Source: Chloroflexota bacterium | Lineage (GTDB): Bacteria > Chloroflexota > Anaerolineae > Anaerolineales > Anaerolineaceae | Length of the DNA: 5,117 nucleotides | Assembly: GCA_021796375.1 (NCBI GenBank) | Contig: JAJYJF010000204.1 | Coordinates: 1 to 5,117, forward strand | Reading direction: 5' to 3' | Shown: positions 1 through 5,117 of the stretch, one piece after another | Layout of the letters: every line of letters begins with the position of its first letter | How positions within the stretch are numbered: position 1 is the stretch's first letter | Made by a program: the position numbers and the translations under genes | Notes under the pieces: generated by a model | Database searches by the model: none | Told to the model about the DNA's origin: nothing | What the model saw: only the letters and a program-made list of their open reading frames with translations

Positions 1-975
1 GCTCCGACCGCCTTCCCCCACACGCCCACGGCGACCCCTTTTTCCAGCCTGGCTGCCGCTCCCAGCCCGTCGCCCGCGCGGCCCGAGCCCACACCGGTCC
101 CCAGCCTGACGCCAACCCCGCAGTGGACGCTGGCCGCAGTCCCCTCCAGCGGCAAACTGAAAGGGGAAGGGCAGTGGACGCCTTTCATCACCAGCGCGGA
201 CGGCGCCGTGCTCGCCGAGCGGACCTTTTTGCAGCCCGATCCGAACCGGCCGTTTGCGATCGTGGCGGTGGTCGCCTTTAACCTGGACCGCACCCGCCTG
301 CATTATGTCCTGGGGACCGAAGAGCCGCTCTCAGACGTCGCCATCAAGCGGCCCGGCAGCATCGACCCGGCGGATATCCAGTCCGAGCGGCTGCTGGCAG
401 TTTTCAACGGGGGATTCAAAACCCGCCACGGCCATTTCGGGGTGATGTTCGCCGGCACGGTGCTGGTTCCGCCCAAGCCCGGCCTGGGAACGCTCGTCCT
501 CTACCCGGACGGCTCGTGCGCGCTCGGCGCATGGGGCAGCGACATCGACCCGGCCGCCGAGATGTTCGCCTGGCGCCAAAACGGCCCGCTGGTCGTCCAC
601 CACGGGGAGATCAACCCGCACGTCAGCGACCCCCGGCCGGACGTGTGGGGATACACGATCGCCGAGACCGTCCCGATCTGGCGGTCGGGGATCGGCATCA
701 GTCCCGACCGGCGGACCCTGTATTATTTCGCCGGGCCCGGCCTGACGCTGCCCGCGCTGGCCCAGGCGATGCAGACCGCCGGGGTTGACAACTCCATCCA
801 GCTGGATATCAACAACTACTGGGTCCATTTTGACCAGATTATCTTCAAGAACGGGAAGCCTACCACCAGCCCGCTATTTAAAGAGATGGGGAGCGACAAC
901 CCCAACCGCTACCTCTACCCGTACACGCGCGATTTCTTTTACCTCACCCAGGCGAATCCGAGCAGCTACCCGTAA
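1..975 (+). CDS. Phosphodiester glycosidase (NAGPA/DUF2233-type) family protein, 5' end missing
   Basis: The frame is open from base 1, so the gene begins left of the window; 324 residues are visible before the TAA at 973-975. Visible residues 1-40 are a Pro/Thr/Ser/Ala-rich linker, typical of the spacer between an export signal or membrane anchor and an extracellular domain. The domain starts around the GEGQWTPF segment (about residues 55-62) and runs to the end. It carries the FNGGF motif (N136) typical of the NAGPA/phosphodiester glycosidase fold, a DGSCALGAW strand, and a late LDINNYW segment (D269) where many relatives have an LDGGGS-type motif. Family members hydrolyse sugar-phosphodiester bonds, as in the human enzyme that uncovers mannose 6-phosphate; the substrate here is unknown. 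The GTG at 208 is a possible start but lies inside the domain, and coding-like sequence continues upstream of it, so I reject it. Likely secreted or surface anchored, though the signal peptide is not visible. First visible gene of a probable three-gene operon. Confidence 0.85.
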   Translation, partial: APTAFPHTPTATPFSSLAAAPSPSPARPEPTPVPSLTPTPQWTLAAVPSSGKLKGEGQWTPFITSADGAVLAERTFLQPDPNRPFAIVAVVAFNLDRTRLHYVLGTEEPLSDVAIKRPGSIDPADIQSERLLAVFNGGFKTRHGHFGVMFAGTVLVPPKPGLGTLVLYPDGSCALGAWGSDIDPAAEMFAWRQNGPLVVHHGEINPHVSDPRPDVWGYTIAETVPIWRSGIGISPDRRTLYYFAGPGLTLPALAQAMQTAGVDNSIQLDINNYWVHFDQIIFKNGKPTTSPLFKEMGSDNPNRYLYPYTRDFFYLTQANPSSYP

Positions 976-980
976 GGAGA
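974..980 (+). promoter_or_regulatory. Ribosome binding site of the DUF362 gene
   Basis: AAGGAGA lies 5 nt before the ATG at 986 and overlaps the TAA stop of the preceding gene. It fixes ATG 986 as the start, rather than the in-frame TTG at 785 that would add 67 residues running antisense to no signal and inside the glycosidase gene. The position also suggests that ribosomes finishing the upstream gene can re-initiate here. Confidence 0.85.
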
Positions 981-985
981 TAACC

Positions 986-2056
986 ATGCGCAAAATCTCT
1001 CGCCGTGAGTTCATCCGCCGGACAGCCGTCAGCGCCGGGGGCCTGACAGGCGCCTGGCTGCTGCAAGCCTGCGGAGCCAGACCATCCGAGGCGCCTGAGC
1101 CGCTTCCAACCCCCACGAAGACATCTCCGAGCGCCGTCCCGACGGCCTCGCCGGCTGCCTCCCGGACTGCGGCCGCGGAAGCGGCTCCCGCGGCGGGCGC
1201 GTCTACCCCGGCGCCCTCCTCCGTTCCCTCGCCCACGCCGGGGATCCCGGATGTGGCCGTCGCCCGCGGGGGCGAGCCGGAGGACCTCGTCAGGCGCGCG
1301 CTGGCTGCCCTGGGCGGGATCGAGCGCTTCGTCAAAACCGGGGACAGCGTGATCATCAAGCCCAACATCTGCGTGGCTTACCACACCTACGAGTACGCTG
1401 CCACGACCAACCCCTGGGTGGTGGGAGCCCTCGTCAGGCTGTGCCTGGGCGCCGGGGCGTCCAAAGTCACGGTGATGGATTATCCCTTCGGCGGCACGGC
1501 CCAGGCCGCCTACAAAATCAGCGGGATCCAGAAGGAAGTCGAGGCGGCGGGCGGCACGATGGCCTTCATGCCCGGGTACCGCTACAAACCGGTCCAGCTG
1601 CCCGCGGCGGTCAAATTAAAAAAGGCGGAGATCTTCGAGGACATCCTCAACACGGACGTGCTGATCGACGTGCCGGTAGCAAAAACCCACGATTCAGCCA
1701 CCCTGACCCTCGGGATGAAGAACCTGATGGGTGTGGTCAAAGACCGGGAAGACCTGCACGTATCGCTGCACCAGAGCATCGCCGACCTGGCGGGGTTCAT
1801 CCGTCCCAAGCTCACCCTGGTGGACGCCGTGCGCATCATGACCCGCGGCGGTCCAACCGGCGGCGACCTGAGCTACGTAAAGAAGCTCGATACGGTTATC
1901 GCCAGCGCGGATCTCGTCGCCGCGGACGCGTATGCCACCACATTGTTTGGCATGCGGCCCGCTGACGTGCCGTACATCACCTACGGGGCCAAAGCCGGGC
2001 TGGGGAACGCGGACCTGGGAAGCCTGAAAATCGAGGAGATCCCCGTTGGCGGCTGA
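986..2056 (+). CDS. Tat-exported DUF362 domain lipoprotein
   Basis: 356 residues. The N-terminus has a twin-arginine motif, SRREFI (residues 5-10), a short hydrophobic stretch, and a lipobox LQAC with Cys29 as the predicted lipidated residue. The protein should therefore be exported folded and anchored to the outer face of the membrane. Residues 30 to about 86 are a low-complexity Pro/Ala/Ser/Thr linker. The DUF362 domain fills about 87-350, with the family's KPNI segment (125-128), a GAGASKVTVMD strand, VPVAKTH (K233, H235) and LGMKNLMGV (K245). DUF362 proteins are often linked to ferredoxin-type 4Fe-4S domains; none is present, and only Cys29, Cys129 and Cys153 occur in the protein, so it cannot bind a cluster of that type by itself. 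The reaction is unknown. Tat export would fit a cofactor-bearing or fast-folding protein, but this is inference. It starts 10 nt after the glycosidase gene and overlaps the phosphatase gene by 11 nt, so cotranscription is likely. Confidence 0.9.
   Translation: MRKISRREFIRRTAVSAGGLTGAWLLQACGARPSEAPEPLPTPTKTSPSAVPTASPAASRTAAAEAAPAAGASTPAPSSVPSPTPGIPDVAVARGGEPEDLVRRALAALGGIERFVKTGDSVIIKPNICVAYHTYEYAATTNPWVVGALVRLCLGAGASKVTVMDYPFGGTAQAAYKISGIQKEVEAAGGTMAFMPGYRYKPVQLPAAVKLKKAEIFEDILNTDVLIDVPVAKTHDSATLTLGMKNLMGVVKDREDLHVSLHQSIADLAGFIRPKLTLVDAVRIMTRGGPTGGDLSYVKKLDTVIASADLVAADAYATTLFGMRPADVPYITYGAKAGLGNADLGSLKIEEIPVGG
2033..2038 (+). promoter_or_regulatory. Ribosome binding site deciding the TTG start of the phosphatase gene
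   Basis: GAGGAG sits 7 nt before TTG 2046, inside the last codons of the DUF362 gene. No ATG or GTG in this frame lies before the first catalytic motif, so this site is the main support for the TTG start. Confidence 0.7.
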
Positions 2057-2918
2057 TGCTACCCTCCCGCCAGCCTCCGCGCCCCAGGCGGGCGACCGGC
2101 TGTGCGCGGCCCGGGGATTCCTCCTGGACCTGGATGGGACGGTTTTCCTGGGGGACCGCCTGATCGAAGGCGCGGCCCGTTTTTTAGAGCTGCTCGACGC
2201 CCAGCAGAAACCGTACCTGTTCATCACCAACAACTCCTCCAAAGACCGGCGCCTGTACGCGGAAAAGCTGCGCAGCCTGGGGCTGGACGTCCCCGCGGAG
2301 CAGGTCTTCACTTCCGGAGAAGCCGCCGCGCTGTTCCTGGCGAGGACCCGGCCGGGCGCGCGCCTGTTCCTCGCCGGAACGCCGTCGCTGGAGGCGGAGT
2401 TCGCCCAGCATGGATTTGCCCTCCAGGCCGATTCGCCGGAAGCGGTCGTCCTCGGCTACGATACGACGCTCACGTACGCGAAGCTCTCTCGCCTGTGCCG
2501 CCTGGTCCGCGCCGGGCTCCCGTACTTCGCGACCCATCCGGATATCAACTGCCCCACCCCCGAAGGACCCGTCCCGGATATCGGCAGCACGATCGCATTT
2601 GTCCGCGCCTCGACCTCGCGCGAGCCGGACCTGATTTTTGGCAAGCCCAACCGGGAGATGGTCGAGATGGCAGCTCTGCGGCTGGGCCTGGCCCCGGGCG
2701 AGCTCGCCGTCGCCGGCGACCGGCTGTACACCGATATCGCCCTGGGCAACCGGGCCGGGATCCCGGCCGTGCTGGTGCTGAGCGGCGAAACGCAGCCGGG
2801 AGACCTGGCGGGCTCCCCCTACCGGCCGGATTACGTTTTCAACCACCTGGGCGAGGCGGCCGGATGGCTGCAGGCCTGCCCGCCGGCTGCGGCCGGATCG
2901 CATCCCGCACGGCCCTGA
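2046..2918 (+). CDS. HAD-IIA family (NagD-like) phosphatase
   Basis: 290 residues, a usual length for the HAD subfamily IIA group, which includes NagD, 4-nitrophenylphosphatase and phosphoglycolate phosphatase types. All four HAD motifs are visible. Motif I is LDLDGT, with D28 as nucleophile and D30 as general acid/base. Motif II is FITNNSS (T61). Motif III is GKPNREM (K200). Motif IV is GDRLYTDI (D225, D230), which binds magnesium. The C2-type cap should lie between motifs II and III, about residues 85-195. The family removes phosphate from small sugar or nucleotide phosphates in the cytoplasm; the exact substrate cannot be read from sequence. No signal peptide is seen. The TTG start is chosen because of GAGGAG at 2033-2038; the first 16 residues are low in complexity and may be loosely ordered. 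The gene overlaps the DUF362 gene by 11 nt, suggesting translational coupling. The last 25 or so residues, after the usual PDYVF-type end of the fold, are Ala/Pro-rich and overlap minus-strand coding-like sequence. Confidence 0.93.
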   Translation: MAADATLPPASAPQAGDRLCAARGFLLDLDGTVFLGDRLIEGAARFLELLDAQQKPYLFITNNSSKDRRLYAEKLRSLGLDVPAEQVFTSGEAAALFLARTRPGARLFLAGTPSLEAEFAQHGFALQADSPEAVVLGYDTTLTYAKLSRLCRLVRAGLPYFATHPDINCPTPEGPVPDIGSTIAFVRASTSREPDLIFGKPNREMVEMAALRLGLAPGELAVAGDRLYTDIALGNRAGIPAVLVLSGETQPGDLAGSPYRPDYVFNHLGEAAGWLQACPPAAAGSHPARP

Positions 2919-3331
2919 CCACCCCGCCCGCCATAACGCGCTCCAGGCAGGCCAGCCCGAACGGGCAGTCCGGGCCGCTGAAGGGCAAGCCACGGTCGAC
3001 CAGGCCGCGCTCGATCGGCGGTGACGGCCAAACGCGGCTCCAGGTTGTCGATCCCCGCCACCACCAGCGAGATGACCTCGAGAAAGCGCAGCACCTCCGG
3101 CTGGAAATAGACGTACCGCGCCCAGCGGAAGAGCTCCGCCAGCTCCCGCGCATCCCCTTCGCAGTCTCTCTCCGGCCGGGCGGGAGTTCCCGGACGGGTC
3201 ACGAAAAAAGCTTCCAGCAGGTCCGCTTTTATCAACGTGAGAGATGGATCATCCCTGATCTTTCGGGGACGGGTTCTCAAGGCGTAATATTGCCTGCGGG
3301 AAGGGACCGGGGGACAGGCTGAAGCGATCAA
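2839..3331 (-). pseudogene. Frameshifted, unrecognised coding remnant
   Basis: Two minus-strand frames look coding in succession. From about 3240 down to 3017 one frame reads protein-like sequence, including AELFRWARYVYFQPEVLRFL and ISLVVAGIDNLEPRLAVT, with consistent G/C third positions. It then turns into Arg/Gly/Pro-rich shadow sequence. From 3015 down to about 2870 the other frame takes over, with IERGLVDRGLPFSGPDCP followed by FGLACLERVMAGGVVRAVRD, again with coding-type third positions. Joining them needs one extra base (or two lost) close to 3016. The second frame stops at TGA 2839-2841, inside the end of the phosphatase gene, so its last 20 or so residues may be read-through rather than original protein. 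No good start is seen: the longest frame opens with TTG at 3331, has no clear ribosome binding site, and lies just after a probable terminator, so the 5' end may also be lost. A CX5C pair occurs in the second part. I do not recognise the family. A sequencing error in an intact gene is an alternative. Confidence 0.5.
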
Positions 3332-3346
3332 GGACTTTAAAAACGG

Positions 3347-3381
3347 GATAAAGCCTCGGAGGATTAAATCAGGGCTTTATC
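3347..3381 (-). terminator. Probable intrinsic terminator of the mannosidase gene
   Basis: A perfect 9-bp inverted repeat, GATAAAGCC at 3347-3355 and GGCTTTATC at 3373-3381, encloses a 17-base loop that itself contains the small palindrome GATTAAATC (3362-3370). Read on the minus strand, the stem lies about 20 bases after the mannosidase stop codon and is followed by CCG and then five T residues (3343-3339), the layout of a rho-independent terminator. The stem is not very GC-rich, so strength is uncertain. On the plus strand the stem is followed only by AAGTTTCAT, so it would be a weak terminator for the phosphatase operon. It lies in a stretch (3332-3401) that is lower in GC than its surroundings and holds no gene. 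Confidence 0.6.
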
Positions 3382-3401
3382 AAGTTTCATGCGCTTTCGA
3401 T

Positions 3402-5117
3402 CTACGCGAGCCAGACCCGGAAAGTTTTGATCTCGTAAGGATCGATCCGGAAGCCCAGGCGGTTGGCTTCCCAATCCACGCGCCCGACCTCATCTTCCAT
3501 TAAGTTGCATTCCAGCGCGCGCAGGATGGGCCTGCCAAAGTCGAGCTGCCCGGCGCCCCGCCGCTGCTGGCTTTCATAGACGCGCATCACCCACCCGTCG
3601 CCATCTTCAGCTCTCTTGATGGTGTTGACGACGATATGATCCTCCCGGCTGCGCACGAAGCTCGCCAGCTCCGGGAGGGAGCCTGCCAGATTCTGCCTCG
3701 CAAAGCGAGCCAGCATTGGGCTGTTCAGATCCCCCGCCTCCCGCAGGATTTCGGGGTTATGGCAGTCGCCGGGATGCGGGAGCAGGCTGTAGGTGAAGAG
3801 GTGCTTCCCCTGGTCCGCCTCGGGGTCTGGCATGACCCCGGATTTGATCAGCGTCAGGCGCAGGGTGTGGTCGTGGACGTCATAGCCGTACTTGCAGTCG
3901 TTCAGCAGGCTCACCCCGTAGTCGCTTTCCGAGAGATCGGCCCAGCGCTGCGCGGGCACCTCAAAGCGAGCCGCATCCCAGCTGGTGTTGGCGTGGGTCG
4001 GGCGGCTGATCGCGCCGAACTGGATCTCGTAGGTGGCCAGGGTGGAGCGGATCTGGACCGGAAAGGCGACCTTGAGCAGCACCTGATGCTCGTGCCAGTC
4101 GACCTCGGTGCGAAAATCGATCCGCGGGCTGCCCGCATGCAGGGTCAGATGCTGGGTAATTTCCGACTTATGGAACCGCCAGCGCAGCCGCAAGGATCCG
4201 CACAGTGGGCCGCGTTCCTCAACCTCAGCGTCCAGGAGCTCGGTCACCTCGCGCATCTTATCCGCATAGAAGGGATCGATGTCCCAGGCGTCGAAATTCA
4301 TCGGCCGGTCTTCGAACGCCTGCAAGACGTTCCCCCGCTCGCCCGGCGCGAGCACCTCGCAGCCCGCGCGCTTATCCAGAAGCCGGACCATCTGCCCCTC
4401 CCGGTTCAGCTCCACGAGGTAGAAATCGTTCTCCAGACGCTCGGGGGTCACCTCCAGGCTGCCCGCACCCTCGACCCGCACGCCCGCATCCCGCAGGTGC
4501 GAGATCAGGCCCGGGGACCCGGCGGGCAGGAAGGGAACCAGTTGGAAAACCCGGTGTCCGAAAGCGGGAACGCCTTCCACCCGGAAGAGCAGCCGCCGCT
4601 CCCCCTTCGCCCCGGCTGCCTGGGGGATCGAGATCCTCCCATCGGCGCCGGTGAGGGCTTTCCCCTCCAGCTCCGCCTGCCAGGGCAGCTCGACCATCCC
4701 GGCGCGTTCCCAGCCCAGCGGGTTGAACACCACCAGGCTGTCGCTCTCCAGGTGAATCTCCGCGACCAACCGGCTGACCGCCCTGTCAACCGCACTCGAG
4801 CCAATCCGGTCGATCTGCTCGTAGGCGCGGCGGGCATCCTCGTATACCGGGTGGATGGAAGACCCGGGCAGGATATCGTGGAACTGGTGCAGCAGGATGC
4901 TCTCCCAGCCGCGCCGGAGGTCGCCCGCCGGGTAGGCCTCCTGCCCCAGCAGGACATCCGCGCTGGCGCTAAGCGCTTCGGCGGTGTGGTACAGGACCTC
5001 GGCTTTGCGGTTGGCGCGTTTCACCTGCGCCTGGGAGGTATACGTTCCGCGGTGATATTCCAGGTAGAGCTCGCCGTCCCAGACCGGGAGGCGCGCGCCG
5101 GCCGTCTTTTTCTCCAA
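3402..5117 (-). CDS. GH38 alpha-mannosidase, C-terminal part (N-terminus beyond the window)
   Basis: 571 residues are visible, ending at TAG 3402-3404. The TTG at the very edge is not taken as the start, because the visible part begins within the middle of the family fold. Family proteins are about 800-1,050 residues, so several hundred are missing, including the catalytic nucleophile and the first metal ligands. Visible residues 15-42 carry the helical middle-domain motif YHRGTYTSQAQVKRANRKAE. Residues 77-86 read HQFHDILPGS, the motif that supplies the remaining zinc-binding His in GH38 enzymes. From about residue 228 the C-terminal beta domain is recognisable: ENDFYLVELNREG, GERGNVLQAFEDRP, DAWDID (276-281), then EIQFGAISRPTHANTSWD and DCKYGYDVHDHTLRLTLIKS. 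The enzyme should remove alpha-linked mannose from oligosaccharides using zinc or another divalent metal. The domain layout matches the bacterial and cytosolic type rather than the Golgi type, but its location cannot be judged without the N-terminus. The gene converges on the phosphatase operon and is followed by its own probable terminator. Confidence 0.95.
   Translation of the reverse strand: MEKKTAGARLPVWDGELYLEYHRGTYTSQAQVKRANRKAEVLYHTAEALSASADVLLGQEAYPAGDLRRGWESILLHQFHDILPGSSIHPVYEDARRAYEQIDRIGSSAVDRAVSRLVAEIHLESDSLVVFNPLGWERAGMVELPWQAELEGKALTGADGRISIPQAAGAKGERRLLFRVEGVPAFGHRVFQLVPFLPAGSPGLISHLRDAGVRVEGAGSLEVTPERLENDFYLVELNREGQMVRLLDKRAGCEVLAPGERGNVLQAFEDRPMNFDAWDIDPFYADKMREVTELLDAEVEERGPLCGSLRLRWRFHKSEITQHLTLHAGSPRIDFRTEVDWHEHQVLLKVAFPVQIRSTLATYEIQFGAISRPTHANTSWDAARFEVPAQRWADLSESDYGVSLLNDCKYGYDVHDHTLRLTLIKSGVMPDPEADQGKHLFTYSLLPHPGDCHNPEILREAGDLNSPMLARFARQNLAGSLPELASFVRSREDHIVVNTIKRAEDGDGWVMRVYESQQRRGAGQLDFGRPILRALECNLMEDEVGRVDWEANRLGFRIDPYEIKTFRVWLA

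Noticed and set aside
785..985. An upstream TTG start that would lengthen the DUF362 protein by 67 residues
   Set aside because: The extra part lies wholly inside the glycosidase gene, is Ser/Thr/Arg-rich shadow sequence, and would bury the Tat signal. ATG 986 has a strong ribosome binding site.
1084..1240. A compositional repeat encoding Pro/Ala/Ser/Thr stretches
   Set aside because: It is an ordinary linker after a lipobox, with no regular unit length. It is not a DNA repeat or CRISPR array.
331..1384. Several long minus-strand open frames opposite the glycosidase and DUF362 genes
   Set aside because: They show shadow composition, no start signals, and lie opposite well-supported genes.
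2184..2993. A 269-residue open frame on the minus strand
   Set aside because: It is antisense to the phosphatase gene, whose four catalytic motifs prove its frame. The product is Arg/Gly/Ala-rich with no recognisable motif, as expected of a shadow in high-GC DNA.
2102..3322. A 406-residue open frame on the plus strand overlapping the phosphatase gene
   Set aside because: The translation is Arg/Pro/Gly-rich throughout and out of frame with the phosphatase motifs. Beyond 2918 it runs antisense to the coding-like remnant.
4205..4654. A 149-residue plus-strand open frame opposite the mannosidase
   Set aside because: It is a Pro/Arg/Ser-rich shadow of a strongly conserved GH38 region.

Overview
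The window is high-GC bacterial DNA, with strong G/C preference at third codon positions. It holds four genes or gene parts and one apparently broken coding stretch. Surface proteins with Pro/Thr/Ser-rich linkers, a Tat-type lipoprotein carrying DUF362, a phosphodiester-glycosidase domain and a bacterial GH38 alpha-mannosidase together suggest a Chloroflexota (Anaerolineae-like) genome. That assignment is an inference from gene style; no marker gene is present.

Layout: positions 1-2918 carry a tight plus-strand run of three genes. The first is the 3' part of a secreted phosphodiester glycosidase (NAGPA/DUF2233-type) gene, ending at 975. The second is a Tat-exported DUF362 lipoprotein (986-2056), starting 10 nt after that stop. 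The third is a HAD-IIA (NagD-like) phosphatase (2046-2918), whose TTG start overlaps the DUF362 gene by 11 nt. Spacing and ribosome binding sites point to one transcript whose promoter lies left of the window.

Positions 3402-5117 hold the C-terminal 571 residues of a GH38 alpha-mannosidase on the minus strand, convergent with the first three genes. Its N-terminal catalytic part lies beyond the right edge. A stem-loop followed by a T run (minus strand) lies just after its stop and looks like its terminator.

The roughly 480 bases between the two convergent units (2919-3401) carry no plus-strand gene. On the minus strand they hold coding-like sequence in two frames that join near 3016, best read as a frameshifted, unrecognised gene remnant whose tail runs antisense into the end of the phosphatase gene.

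Working together: two of the three plus-strand proteins should act outside the cytoplasm, one on a sugar phosphodiester and one of unknown activity. The phosphatase should act inside on a small phosphorylated metabolite. The mannosidase next door gives the region a carbohydrate-processing theme, but nothing in the sequence proves that the two units act in one pathway. No RNA gene, mobile element, CRISPR array or origin was seen.
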